In this document: positions 1 to 13,400 of the stretch, one piece after another
Numbering within the stretch: position 1 is the stretch's first letter
Layout of the letters: each line of letters opens with the position of its first letter
Assembly: GCA_009869945.1 (NCBI GenBank)
Contig: WIXG01000650.1
Location: 1-29,034 of the forward strand
Direction of reading: 5' to 3'
DNA from: Mesaphorura yosii
Taxonomy: Eukaryota; Arthropoda; Collembola; Poduromorpha; Tullbergiidae
Length of the DNA: 29,034 bases
Translations under genes and position numbers: made by a program
Notes under the pieces: model-generated
The model's input: only the letters and a program-made list of their open reading frames with translations
Databases searched by the model: none
Told to the model about the DNA's origin: nothing

Positions 1-2535
1 ACAAAATGAAGTGCGAAATGTTTGCACTCACGATAGAATTCTCTTTTACCAGTTTTACTTTTAGCAAAAGTTGCTTTCGCTATAAGCAATAGAAGTAGTG
101 ACAGCAACAATGCGAATTGAGCTATTGACTTGGTTATTTATTGAGATTTAATAGGGTCGAACGGTGGCGATTTCAATACGCTAAATTTTTTAAGGCGAGA
201 GGTTCACTGGTTCACAGTAGTCACAATCGGGATCAATTTTCCCTTGAGTTTCATCATTTCAAGAATCATATTCGATTTCAGAATGTGAGCCCGTTCTTCA
301 CATAATTTGAATGAGTGTTTCAAACTTCCAAGAACTCCCTCGTAGCTCACTTCCCTTTCTTCTGATATGTTATTTATGTTTATTGTTCAAAGGTTTCCTT
401 TTTAAGTAAATCAATCTTGTTTGTTAAAATGTTACTCGTTCCGGGCTTATTAGAGGAAATCGGATGTGTGTCCAAATCCGCAAGATTCTAGGAACTCCTC
501 GACTATCAATGAATTGGGGTAGACGCATTTAAGGCTAAGTTAAACCTCCTGGCCTGGCGCACGTGCTTGAAGAAAAAACAAACAAACCTCGTTCTCTGAT
601 TTGTGGGTTTTGCGTCAATTTCTTATTTCCCGCTATTTATTTCCTACTTTACTATTTACGCGCGGCAAGAATAGAAGCTCCAAGCTTCGAATTTCCACTG
701 AAACCAAATTATCCGTTCCCCGTCAGTGGTCTCGTTTGCTTTGGGATCAAGGACCTTCGTCACTTCGTCCTTGATCCCGAATCAAACTTTTTAAATGCGC
801 TCTGATAAAAGTGCCGCTAATGCCAAAGTTTCAACCCAATGCTTGTGACAGTTATAAGTTTAGACTCATGGCGTGAGAAGCACCACCACAAATTGCGCAC
901 GCAAATGAAGAGAATTTTTTCAATCCGGAATCACGAGTGGGCTTTCTATTCTTTTACGGATTTGCAAGGAAGGTGAATTTCAAAGTGAAGGTAAACCATC
1001 GGGAAGGTAAAAACGAGACAGCACACATGCGACGGAAGGGCATTTCCAATTTAATTCAGTTACTGTCAGCAACGAGTGAAAACAAGGAAGGACAGCAGTC
1101 TGTAAAAATTTACAACTGAAAACTGATAATTATTAAATCTCTGCGCAAGTGAGGCGAAGGATATTTGTCGGTCCTTCCGCATTTAATCTTCACGAACCAA
1201 AACAAACTTCTTTCCGTCGATAACATTCAAGTGACTCGCATGAATCAAGAGAAATGACAAGTCTTCACTGTAAACCGCTTGGAAAATCTCATTTGAGTCC
1301 ATAACTGGAACTTTCATGCAATTTCCAGATCCTTTCTCGCATTTTATGGACAGTCATCACAACTTGGAAATTGACCGTTACTTTTTCATTTCGGTTGACC
1401 ACTCGACCATCATCGGCCCATCAGACTGTCAATTCCATCGTCGTCGTCGTGATACCCATTTTATTGGATGCAGTTTATTCGATTCGAGCACGGGTAAACA
1501 TGCGCTCGTTGGCTGAGCTGAGTGGAGCGAGGAAGAAATTGTTCGAAGAATTTAGCAAATTCTTTATTTTTGAGAAAAGTGGTACTTTGCCTTGACGATA
1601 TACGAATCGTGCCGAAGAAATTCTGCTTGACGGCAGAGAACGAATACAAAGTTGTATGGGAAGACGAACCCCGCTAACACAACTCTGCAGAATTCAGAAT
1701 TCTTCAACAAGTTTTCCTCTCGGTCACGATCTGTCTTGAGTCTTGAGCGATTGAGTTGGCTCTCCACAAAGCAGCAGAAGCACACGGCGAGGTGGCTGTA
1801 AGTTTGTGTACAAATCAGCGTGCCCAAATCGAATTCCATCCATTTCGGTTTCAGAGCTTGCCGAGTTCGTGTCGCGAGCCACCGACGCTGGGCTGCCAAT
1901 TCAATTCACCGTCTCACTTTTCTCCGCTTTCTTGTATTCGCTATTTGACTAGTGCCGTTTCAAAATTGTACTTCTTCTCTACCAGTCGCCGATTTCAAAC
2001 TCCACGCTTGAAGTCAGAAACGTTCAGGAACTGGAATTAAACAGTCTGAAGTTTCACCGGGAGAACTGCAGGAGTCTACGAGTCGAAGAATTTGCATTCT
2101 GCAGTATCAACAATAGATCCAATTATAGACTCGGGATTGATTGCATTTGTGCGTGAAGGGAACAGTGCACATAAAAAATTTCATTGCTGCGCTGCTGGAT
2201 TCTGTTGGTGATCGCATCGCAGGATTCGCGTGCAAATAACGGTAGTCAACAGAACGCGCGGAGCGGTGCAATCAATTCAGAAGAAGTGTCATTCACACTC
2301 TGGCTCGGGGAAAGTGAGACTCGCTCCGGTTGTCAACTCTCATCTCGATTATCTTATATTTGCAAGACACCGCTGTTAAAATGAGAATTTTCAGTCGACG
2401 TGACTGAAGACGAAGAGCAAGTTTTTCATTTTCCTGCTGCATCAACCTTTGAATTGGTATTTCATCGACACGCGACGCCGCCGCCTCCGCCTGGAGAAAA
2501 GCTATTCAGCATTTAAATCAGTCAGTCAAGTCAAG
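1..2535. other. Upstream flank, no recognisable gene
   Basis: No open frame here resembles a known protein: the frames are short, overlap on both strands and have low-complexity composition. The stretch holds a 12-bp-arm hairpin at 743-778, a TCG microsatellite near 1438-1450 and a CpG-richer patch at about 2470-2500 just before the proposed receptor start exon. If that exon is right, this is 5' flank and untranslated leader. Two overlapping matches to the arthropod initiator consensus TCAKTY occur at 2518-2527, but there is no TATA box at the expected distance, so I do not call a promoter. Confidence 0.5.
743..778. repeat. Perfect 12-bp inverted repeat (hairpin)
   Basis: The left arm gggatcaaggac (743-754) is the exact reverse complement of the right arm gtccttgatccc (767-778), with a 12-nt loop. 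The loop plus the start of the right arm carries a direct repeat of cttcgtc (755-761 and 763-769). It lies in otherwise featureless DNA and its function is unknown. Confidence 0.85.
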
Positions 2536-2549
2536 ATGTTTGCGAACAA
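2536..2549 (+). CDS. Possible 14-nt start exon of the receptor gene
   Basis: ATG TTT GCG AAC AA is followed directly by a strong donor (gtaagc at 2550). It ends two bases into a codon, and the receptor exon at 14769 begins with the one missing base, so the join is in phase. The joined N-terminus would read MFANNSSILP, which creates an Asn-Ser-Ser glycosylation sequon at N5, typical for a receptor ectodomain. The sequence before the ATG (aag) is an acceptable start context and a GC-richer patch lies just upstream. This is inference: an ATG plus an in-phase donor will occur by chance in 14 kb, and no transcript evidence is available. Confidence 0.35.
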
Positions 2550-4545
2550 GTAAGCTCCATCTTCTATGCATTCATTTCCTTCATTTATGCTGCGCTGCTA
2601 CAGCTGCGTCGAGTGATTGAGCGATGAGCTTCCAAACCACACCAACAGATACAGCCCGAAAAAGCTTACTCATCTTTCCCGAAATATAAAATCCGCTTAC
2701 GTCGTGGTTGACTTGGCTGGCTTTGTCGCTGTCAGTCAGTCCACGAGCATGATGCTGAGTTTACAGTCAATAATTACTCGACCGCTAACGAGAAGCCGGA
2801 TCAAAGTCAATTTGTGTTATGTAATCTGCATTTTAAAGCACTCTGAGATCATTACGCGGCTGCTCTGTTCTGACCCACAACAAACAACAAAGCTCATCAG
2901 CCGTTACGGAAATTCTTGCGTCGTTAGTCGCGTGCCGTTGCCTTTACTCGCTTGCTTGCTGTACTGCAACACTTTTCTTCCCTTCAGAACGAGATACGAC
3001 AAATTGCTTTCAAATTAGCCTGCTAATGACAGCAGATTATAGCGGACGGTAATGGCCCGCTGGATTCATGAGTTGGAATACAAGAAACTGTAGACAGGCC
3101 TGTAGGCGCGAGATATCATATTTCCATATTTCCACTGCACACACGGGTTCAAAACATTTGAGCTTCATTCTCGTGTCAGAATCGCGTTTTCCGTCAGCGT
3201 CAGTGTCAAGTGTCACTCCACATTCTCATGGGACACGGCTTCACTTTCTCATTGTACTCGTGTTCGTTGTATGTAGAAATAAACATACAATGAGTTAGAA
3301 ATATGAAAAATAACCCACGAGTATTAAGCAAACTGAATTCTGAAGGTTTAATGCATTTAGCAAGCTCTGCCATCCATACAAATACAACACAACGCTAACG
3401 ACACCAAGGCCAAGCTAATATGACTGCAACGAGACAGAACGTCTTCCCTCCGAATTGAAGCTCCTGGGAGGTGTCAAAACTTACGTATTAAAAATTGCAT
3501 TGCAGTCGGAGTCTTACGAGTGCGAAGTGCGAATCAAGTTCATTCATTTCCAGGATTGACTCGCCCTGGTGTGCTCGTGTCAGGTTGAGTGTGTTTGCAA
3601 AGGGAGACGGACAGGGTGGAAAAAAAATTATAATTGCTTGTCATGACTTATTTCGGGCGGAGTGGATAAAAACCAGGCATAAAATCATTTATTTCCACAT
3701 TGAAACCGCTACCGAGGGTTCTGAGCTCAGAAGGCTCGAAAGTGTTGATGTGTATTGCTTCTGCTGATTGCACATTGCAATCCCAATCGCAAGAACTAAT
3801 ATCGTTGTTCAGCATTTGCCGTGCCAGCCGTGAGCCAGCGCGTGGTGTGGTATTTATCTCGTCTTGTCAAGTTGCAGCAGCTCAACTGAATGACATGAGC
3901 CCGAAAGAAACAGCACCACGCCACGCGTTTCACCGCCCGTGCTCACTAGATTGTATCAGCGTTCATTCACAAGGAAAAACAAAAGGCTGGCTTGTCGGAA
4001 GTCACGACTCTCGAATCGCTATGTTTTGCAACAGCTTGCCTGATGATGCCTCGCCGTGTCTCCGTGCCGTATTTGTTTATTTAACTTTGCTGTTCTGCTC
4101 CTGTTCTTTCCCGTGAACCATTCCTCTGTTCTGTGAAACATTGCTGGCTGGCTTGCCTCCACGGCGCGGGATGCGCCTAGGTTCTTCCTTCCGCCTGAAA
4201 CATTTCTGATTTTGTTTGGCGTTTCGGCTTCCTGGGTTTGGGAAATGTACGCACGGTTCAAGGATTTTGGGGTTCTGGGGTTAATCATGCCAACAGATCG
4301 TACGGCATTATCAAAAACTTCGAGGTTAGATTGTTTGAGGCCAAAGTCGCGGATGTCGTGCCCACACAATCACGCAATCTGTGTCCCTTCAAATGAATGA
4401 CAGGTAGTTCTGGCTGGCATTCGCCAGTGTGATGAGTCCAGCATGGGAAATTCCCAAACACAAGCAGCGCCAGGACAGGTGAAGATAAACAGAGTGGATC
4501 GGGTGTTTGGCGTTACGTCGCCAGTCGTCAGAAATCTCAGAAATA

Positions 4546-4567
4546 TTGACGCGCGTCGGCGCGTCAA
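4546..4567. repeat. GC-rich 9-bp-arm hairpin
   Basis: The arms ttgacgcgc (4546-4554) and gcgcgtcaa (4559-4567) are exact reverse complements around a gtcg loop. A short CTTG tandem repeat follows at about 4568-4580. It is CpG-dense in an AT-rich surrounding. Confidence 0.8.
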
Positions 4568-7550
4568 GCTTGCTTGCTTGCACTTGTCAAAATGTGTAAA
4601 TAAATCTCCGCACGGACATATGAGTTTTGACGTCTTGCCGTTTTGCGTCATGGACGATACAAAATGCAAAATACAAACTTTGATTGCGCCTTGCTGACTT
4701 TGGCATGGGAGCGTTAGGCGGGAGATCAAAGCCACGTATTCTCATTCATTTGACTGTTTCGCTTCGTCTTTCGGCTGCTTGTTCTCGGAAACTCGAGTAC
4801 GTGTTATCGTAATCGTGTTGCCCGTCTAGAAAAATGTTTACCTTGCAAAGGTCATAAATTATGTCACAAATTAGTGCACTGGTGTTTCTTGAAATTTCTA
4901 TTGCTATAATGACACGTTTACCGAAGTAACTCCACCTAGCCATTAACTATTAACCCATTTTCCATTTGCGCTTGGCCTCGCCTTCACCTTTTTCACGCCA
5001 GTTCGGATGCGGGCTCGATTCGGTGTGCAAAGATCGTGACCGACACAATTACTCAACTCCAATTTTAGTAATTGACTCGGTGTTTTGTTTATGTGAATTT
5101 GCCGAACGGCACTCTTCACAAGTTAAGGCGGGCCAGAGATGGCTAACAGAATTCCACCAAACAGACGGAAGATTAAAATAGCTGTTAATGAGGAATTGTT
5201 GCTCGTAAATAAAACACGACGGATAATCCTGCATACGGAATTATAGGAAACGACAGGGCGGTGAGATTTTAATACCTTAATGGAGAACCGTTCTGATTGT
5301 TAAAATGCTCTTGAGCGAAAGTGCAGATTGAATTTCTGCATTACTGCGTGCTGAATGGGGACTTGGAACACGGAAATTTCATTAGTGTAATTGGGGATCA
5401 GACTCAGGAATTTTCCGCCAAAAAATGGCTCATGACAACGCAGCGCAGGTGATACGATCCGACACATTTGCATCGCTGCTAGCTGGGTCTTAAGAAAGGG
5501 TGCAAAAGAAACGAGTGCAAGGCGTATTTAGAGCAATTTAACGGTCCCCGTGTCGTCGTTAACCTCGTTTCTAGTCAATAAAATCTGCAGTAGCTTCGGA
5601 ACCCATAATTTAAGGCTCCTTCAAAGAAGATTTAGGTTAACTAATAATTGCCGCTGTGAAGAATTAGGACAACATTGTTATCGCCGGAGCGCTATGAATT
5701 ATTAAATTGTACACCACGGCTTCGTTTTCGGGTTCATTAGAAGCAAACGCCCAACTTGTATGTATTTACTGCGACATTTACAATTTACTGATGTACTTTT
5801 TTACACAGCGATTTGCGACGCAGCTTTTGTGCACGGCGCTGCTTGGCGACGGCGAAACTTCACGTATTTTCGCCACTACACGGGTTAAAATTCTTTAAAT
5901 TGGGAAAATGCGTGCCTGTCTTCCATTTCAGCGTCAACTCTCCTGCTGTCGATGGTTACTGGTGTCAGAGAAAGAGAGAATGATCAAAATAATCGTCACG
6001 TTGAAGTAATTAAGTTAGCTGACATGTCAAGCTTCTCTCCAGCTTAATTAGCATTGACACACAAGAACAGACCCCTCCGCAGTCCATCGCATAGCGGGTC
6101 TGGCGTGGTATGGCTTGACTGGAAGCATGTGTGAACGGGTTTGCCATGCTAATTTCGAATTCCAGTTGTTCCAGAGTGCGACAAGCGTCTGGAACTTTCA
6201 ATGTCATGTCACCACTTTGCTGCGTGTGCCAGAATGCTGCTTAATAATGGATATGAAAGTTTCAACGTCCTACAGTTTCGGTTTCGGTTTCAACCATGCG
6301 TGTGCAACGCAAGAATTCCGGACATGCCATTTCAGTTAATTTCCGGTAATAATTTTGTGTCTGAGAATAAATTGTTGCTTCGGAATGCGTGTCGCCTAGT
6401 AAATTGGTGCACAACGCTCAGGTGAGAATGGAAATAGGAGAAAATACATTCTGCAGTATTTACCAGCAGCGCAATGCAATTAATTACTTTTGAGTTTTGA
6501 GTTTAAAGCCAGCGCAACGCAAAGCGAGTCATGACAGAATAAATTCTCGTCCGCGTAATTAATACGGGACACTCACTTAGGATTTATGCATGGATACCTT
6601 TGATGTAGCAGAACACTTGGAATCTAGGTTCTAATGCTGCTAGGCTTAAATCATAAGACTACTTCAAGAGTTTCCGCCATATCAAGTACGCAGTAATTAA
6701 TGAATGAGGTAGTAAACACAGTAAGCAAAATATACCATATTCGACTAGATTTAAGCAGAGTACAATTATTCCAATTTCCGGTCTATGAAGCTAGAAAAGT
6801 CATGACTGACGATACAAACTTTTGTTAGTGACGCTTGGATTCCAGCAATACGAATGAATAAAGAACGAGTCGAGCCAATAAACACGAGAGTCTTACGTGT
6901 AGGTTTCAGGCGATGCGCTGCCTCGCACTGCACGTGCAACGTGAGTCCTTGTCAAGGACGATTTTCGAGGAAGCTGCTTCAGAATCCAAAGGCCATCCAG
7001 CGTAATGTGCTTGAACAGCATTTTTTCGTCGGAAAACGTCTAAGCGTGTAATTCAAACGAAAAGTTTGCTGAACTTAAATTTGATAATAGCAAAATTATT
7101 TATAATAGCTGCCATCATCGCTGAATTAGAGAAAGAACGCAATGGGAAACCAACAACGACTATTGTAGACAAAAGCGTGCACCAATTCCTAGAAAACAAT
7201 CCAAAAGCGTGCTTGCATTCCAGATAAATCCAGTTAAATTGTCCTCTAGCGGATTAAATTCTTTGTTCATATTTAAGTACACTGAAAATCATAAGCTGCT
7301 GTATTTATTCCCTGAAGTAGTAGAAGCTGCCAATTAGAAGATTGCAGGAATAGTGCTTTAAATTGCATCCTTCATTTTTGCGAATAATTTCGCACTCATG
7401 CATGCATGTCGGCCGGCGCGAAAGCGACGTAGCCGTGTAGAGTATTGAGATTGGGTGTGAGTCTTCACTCTTATCACAACACATGTCAGAAAAGTCATTT
7501 CACATTAATGAAGGCTATATAAATCATTGCAATAAATTTACGACTGCGGC

Positions 7551-7565
7551 GTGACGTGACGTGAC
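7551..7565 (+). repeat. Three tandem GTGAC pentamers
   Basis: The sequence gtgacgtgacgtgac is three exact copies of a 5-bp unit, creating two TGACGTGA matches that resemble half of a cAMP-response element. It could be a transcription-factor site cluster or a chance microsatellite. Confidence 0.6.
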
Positions 7566-10290
7566 ATGGCGCAAGCATGGGGACATTGGCTTATCGTAGC
7601 TTTCGAGGGCAAGCTTGTACTTTGACTTTCCAGATTGCGTCATATTCATTCACTCCAGCTTGCTTCGACTCGGCTCAAGTAAGAGTATCTTGAGAAGATT
7701 ACACTTAACCCAATTCTGCTCGGATTGTCGGAGTAAATAAACCTATTATTGTCGCTACGTGTGATGCTAGGCCTGCGCAACGGCAACACGCTGAAAGAGG
7801 ATCTGAGACGACGGAGACTTGTGAGACTGAATTCGCCGGAAGAGCCCCGACAGGATTAACTTGTATTTAGCGTAAGTAGCATGCTGCAAAAGTTGCTGCA
7901 GCTCGCTCTCAGAGTTCGTTGCCAGGAAGGAAATTCCCTACGCTATTAAGACTCTCAGTCGGTGCGCAATCTTGCCCTGCAGTATTTTTATTTATTATGG
8001 CGTAATAAAAACCGAGACGAGGAAAAATAAAATTTGCAGGCTGACTTATGAATACAAACACGGCCAGGCCAGGTAACGGCAACGGCAGCAGCACAGCCCC
8101 CACACAGCGAACGGGCTAAATAAATATACAGGACGCGGTGGTGCTTTACTTTCAGCCAATGCACACTGATAGCAATAAAGCAGTGCAATAACTCAACACC
8201 ATCGTCTTGCTCGTGCGAGTATGAATAGAAATTAATTTAGTTCCAAGCTATATTGTATTTCGTTCTTATTATTACGGTCCGCGCCACGCCACGCGTTTGA
8301 AGTCCGGAGAGATTACAGTTACGAGCTGTACAGAGTGTTAGAACAAAAAATGAACCGACCTGCTTCACATTTTTAAGATTCTTGCCCTCTTGTGTCGTGT
8401 CTCGCTTCATGTTTCAGCATTTCTTCAGGCAGTTTGTAGTCTAAATCTTCAAAGAGTGTGAAGGCATTAAAAGTAACCGCAAAATTGAACTGAATTCGTT
8501 TTATGCGTCTTGTTAAACATTTTTATTGCACTCTCCTCCTTCTAGGTGCACTTATCCACCGTAAACGAACAAAGGGTTGCTGAAATATGATAAAAGGCTG
8601 CTTGGACGGGTATTCAGTGGACCTTCCAAGTATTTCCGCTTTTGAGTGTTATTGCGTGCCGCCAGAAGGAGAGGAAATGAAAATGGAACTACGACAAAGC
8701 GACCTGCAAACTTTTATTTCATGCCCGGTGTCGACCTGATTCAACTTTCCCTCGCCTCACTTTCATTTCTCACAAAGTGCCAACCAAAATTACCGCGCAG
8801 TGAGCCAAAACTCTCACCAAATTAAAACTTAGTCCACCGACGCTCGTAAAACGTTAAACGGCTCACTGCATCCGCAGTACTTCTGCCTGCCTTTATTTTG
8901 GCATTGGTTGAAGGCCGTTGCATTTCTCAGAATATGCAAGTATAAATGGCCAGTTCCATCTAAAACTAGAATTGGAATTATGCTTGAACGCTGCTGCAAT
9001 TAAAATGTCGTCCTTCGTGAGAAATTGACAGTTCTTTATGATTGTAGACATCACGCGATTGACGAGTGCTCAATTCGTCCTTGCGTGCTCGTTGGCAAAT
9101 TGCTTTGCATGAATCAGCAGCGTGAGTGAAGCATCATTTTCTTTTCTGTAGAGTTTCAGTTTGTCAAACTAGCAATTCCAACATTTTCCCGCGGCAAGCA
9201 GAAGGAAATGGGCACAACAGCCCGGCCCAACCACGGACCGACATTATTCTGAAGGGCTCGGTTAATTTCCTCACAATCTATTATTAATGAGGAATTCTCT
9301 TCAAAGCTACGCTTTTTCAAACTTATGCTATTGATGCTTCTGCTAGCTGGCTGGCAGGGTCCAATTTGTGCTGGCCTTCTTTTCATTCAATCTCGCGTTC
9401 GCTGTCTTCTCTTCTTTGTAATTTTTTATTCATAAGTTTACACTGCACAATTATGCATTGTGAGTACACAAAGTTTGGGCAAGTAATCTCCCTGCGCTGC
9501 GCAGCGCTGCAGAATCGAGCGTAATCATAAGCCGTCTTCGTGCGCACTAAATTCGAGATGCGCTCTCTCAAGTCGCGAATCTTCCGCTTTCTTTTCAAAG
9601 TTTAAAATTTTCCCGAGCCGGAATGAATTGAAGTAAAAAGTTTGTTGTGGGCTTTGCGAAATGCACGTACGTACGTACTTCGCCTTCAAATGCCACTCCA
9701 AGCGCAGAGAATTGAAGTCAATTCATACGTTTATAATGTGATGATCACTCAGCCGAGCTATAAAAGTTCAGTAATTTACATTAGCGCTCTTCTTCTCGAT
9801 ACTCAAATTCTCGGGATCGGGACGTGGCGCAATCAGTAGAGTTCTTGATTTACCTCTTCTTCGAAGCTTGATCGGCTCAGTTCACGCTGTGATAAATTAT
9901 GACTTGATTTTTAACTTAAAGAGCCCTGATCCGCTTAAGTGCTGTTCTGTCCTACTTTTGCCAATTTCTGAGAAAGACAAATTTGAATCTGGGCTGCTTG
10001 CTGGATGCCTGGCGAGGGCGAAGGTTTCCGTGGTATGATTTACAGAAATTTGAATCCTGAGGCAAGAGTTCGCATTTTGAGTACGATACGGTACTTGCAA
10101 TTTAAAGTGAAACTCCCAATTTAAAATAATGACGCTCGGCTGTGCGCTTGGCAATTGTCATGTCCTCCTTCATTTCCATATCATTATCTGTTGCGCTTCG
10201 GGAAATGTTTCACACCGAGAGCGAGTGCAGTGCATGAGTGATTTGGAGAATACGACATGGTATCAGACACTAAATTAACTTGCGCCGTAT

Positions 10291-10331
10291 TCACGAGTAC
10301 GAGTGCTTTGTTTCATACTCGTGATATCACG
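10291..10331. repeat. Overlapping inverted repeat and palindrome
   Basis: The arms tcacgagta (10291-10299) and tactcgtga (10316-10324) pair around a 16-nt spacer. The right arm overlaps a second perfect palindrome, cgtgatatcacg (10320-10331), so two alternative cruciforms could form. Function unknown. Confidence 0.75.
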
Positions 10332-10418
10332 TAACAGGTGTTATGCCATAATTTATGTGACACGTTCTTTCTCGGCTGTGCTACTTCGTGCGCTCAGTAG
10401 GCGCCAAGCGTTCAGGCC

Positions 10419-10444
10419 ATTGTATTGTAATAATACAATACAAT
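10419..10444. repeat. Perfect 11-bp-arm AT-rich hairpin
   Basis: The left arm attgtattgta (10419-10429) and right arm tacaatacaat (10434-10444) are exact reverse complements with a 4-nt loop (ataa). It lies 90 bp from the inverted-repeat cluster at 10291-10331. Confidence 0.85.
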
Positions 10445-13400
10445 AGCGTGCGACGCGTAATAAGCTTGCACTTTCAAATCATGTGCCGTGCCGTGCACAA
10501 TGACACAAATAAGACACACTAAGCATTTCCACTTTCTCCTTCTCTCTGTCTCTTCTTTCTCCTCCACCACGACTTGGTATTGTGTGTTGGATGGAAATTG
10601 AGCTCTTTCTTGAATGAAGAGAATATCCCTCCTGGATTTAGAACAATTGCTCATTGTTTAGATCTTCTATTGTAATAAGTAATAATGCTTTACGACAATT
10701 CTCTTCTGGCGTAATTTCCTTTGAATTCGTCTCTCGATCGCAGACGAACGACGGTACCTGCGCGCAACATTAAATTCGTGCCAGGCCATAATTTCCTTCT
10801 CCTGAAGTTGTATTCTTCCGTGGTGACCTTGAAAACCGAAAAACAATGGAGACACGAACCAGGCGCTCAAGCACAAGCTCAGGGAAAATATCCGCCTGTG
10901 CCGTGTGCTATGAAAATGACAACCTCGCGCGCGTCGCGTCAAGCCACGCGTTAAAGTAATTTTTCTCCACTTCCTGAGCTCATCGCGTAATTCGCTACTC
11001 GCAATTCATGGCGCTTGCAGTGAAAGAAGGCAGGCAACTTTTCTCGATGCTGTGCTGCTTAAATGATGTATCTGACAGGTTACGGTGTCATGTAATCTGT
11101 TTCTTGTCCTGCTGGCAAGGCAGGGATGGACAGGAAAGTTCTCGTACAAATGCATACAGCGACAAGGTAACCGGCCAGCGGTAATAAATGAACGCGCATG
11201 CATGAAGTTTACAAGGCCACGGCAAAAAGCATGCGGCATGCCACATGTGGCAGATTACTCTTGGACTTTGGTGGTAGATTCATTTATTTCGTCCGCAAAC
11301 TTATTAATATTAATAACTCATCCATCACTTCCACGCACCAATCCCGGGAAGAAAAGGAATGTCTTCTTTGAAGGAGACTGCAAATACGTACATAGGTCGG
11401 AAATTGAAGGAGTGTTGCCAACTGCTAACTGCAATTAAAGGCCAACAAGACGAGGCAAGGCGTGGGTCGTGAGAATGATTGGTACTCGAGTTTAATTGGA
11501 ATCCTGGACTTTGGACGGCCGTCCCATTGCCGCGTTCCGTGCAGGCAGAGTCCACGCACGCACCTGCTCCTTCTTTAATCAAGTCGTATGTATTCATTCA
11601 TTCATTGCAATATCGTGAAAGTGTACACGTAAGAAATCGCACAAGGCAAGCAACCAGCAAATGTCCCTCGTCGTCCTAATATGCACGCCAGCGGCAGCGA
11701 CAGTAATTTCGCTTTGGCAAGAAGCTGGCGTGTACAAATGTCATTTCCATGACTCCATGCAGGCTATAACAAGAACGGAAGAAGTCTGATCAAGCGATGC
11801 TGACGTGTTTCCAGGAAAAATCTGCAGGTCTAGACGACCGATTTTGAAATGGAGCAGTCCATATTTTCTGGTTGACAATCGTCCAAATTGAATTGAGAGT
11901 TTCAGCTTACTAGTAATATAGTTACTAAGCTCTGGAAATAAAATAAAATTCCAGACTCCAGATTTTGACTGACCCTGAAGGCGCTCTTTGAACAAGGCGA
12001 CGGTAATTTGCAGAATTAAAATGAAATGTGAAACGCTGACTAGTCGACTGGTGAGAACTCGACCCGAGAAAATGACGACATTCATTTTACTGTCTGGAAC
12101 TTCATCACGGCGAAGGAACCTGTTTGCGCATTGTCTTTCCTTACAATTGAATTTGTATTTAATTTCCTTCTGTGGCACAGACGTCCTGTTGTTGGATTAA
12201 TGAATTGACAATTAAATGTGGCAAACGTAAACTCAACATTATAAAATTGTAGGCCATTGTGTTCATTTCTAGATTTTGTGCTAATTCATCTTCCTGATTT
12301 GATTAGAACGGGAAAGGAATCTCATCTGAAATTTGCGAAACCTCATCCATCATTCCCTGCTTTCTTTCGTCGCCATTTGCGATTCAATTTCGTTTCCTTG
12401 AACTGAACCTTGGCCAACCACGCATGACAGAGCAGCAACATGCAGCAGTTTGGCTTTCGAAACGAATTACCATCCATTAGGAATAGACGATTCCGAATCA
12501 CATGATTTCAGATGCAAAAGCGAACAGCCAGATTTGGCTTTGGATGGTCGAATGTTTTATTGATGCGCATATTTACATTTGACCACATCAATCAGTCGAC
12601 ACGAATGCGAATCTGAAGCGATATCGAGTCTCACTGCATCATAGAGGTGAAAGTAAATGAATTACACTGGTGATTGCCGCTCGGCATGGAATAAATCCCG
12701 GATATCGTACCTGCAACAATTGGAATCCTGCCGCATAAATTCAGAGACGTGCTAAATTTGATACAATTAAGTCGGGGGAATTTTGACTTCATCCATTCCA
12801 TTGCTTTGCCCTGTTTTGTGCCAGTTTCATGTTCCGAAATTTCCACGCTCATCATTCAATATTCAATCCACCGAAACGCGAAAAGTTAAATGAGCATGGA
12901 ACACGGTTAGAATAATTTATTTGCGCAAGAACGGGCACTGAATTCAAATGTGTCGAGCTTGTCGTACATGTGCAATAGAAATCCAATCATAAATGGGATA
13001 GGGGCCATTCGCCTTACGCGTTTAGCGTTTATCTGATTGCTATCCGCGGAATATGGGGACGTCGACGACACTCACAAATTGAAATCCAGTACGACATTGT
13101 CTTTCCCAACTTTAGCATGGCGTGGCAGAAGTTGAGTCAATTGAAGTTCCGTAAATTTCCATTTGCGCCGCAACCTGAGACAAAACATGAGACGATAAAA
13201 GCCTCAACTTCGGGATGAATGGAATGGAATGATCAATTTGATCCTGCTCAAAAAAGAAAATTGCCTCATGATGGAAATGGGAGTTGCCCAGTTTCGCTGT
13301 CGACATGGTATGACTGATTGGAACGACGCACGTACAGAAAGTGCCCCATACATATTAACATACGTCTTTACTGCAATGCCAATTGAGTCGTTGCTCAGCA

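Noticed and set aside
2518..2527. Overlapping TCAGTC initiator-like motifs before the proposed start exon
   Set aside because: A short motif common in this window, with no TATA box or downstream element at the expected spacing.
3700..4116. 138-codon plus-strand open frame
   Set aside because: Composition is non-protein-like, no domain is recognised, and a similar-size frame overlaps its 3' end on the other strand.
9820..9875. tRNA-like A-box (tggcgcaatcagtagag) and weak B-box, possible tRNA or SINE head
   Set aside because: No acceptor stem, anticodon arm or T-arm pairs in the right places; at most a chance or very decayed match.
11741..12178. 145-codon minus-strand open frame
   Set aside because: No recognisable domain; it lies in presumed intron and overlaps other chance frames.
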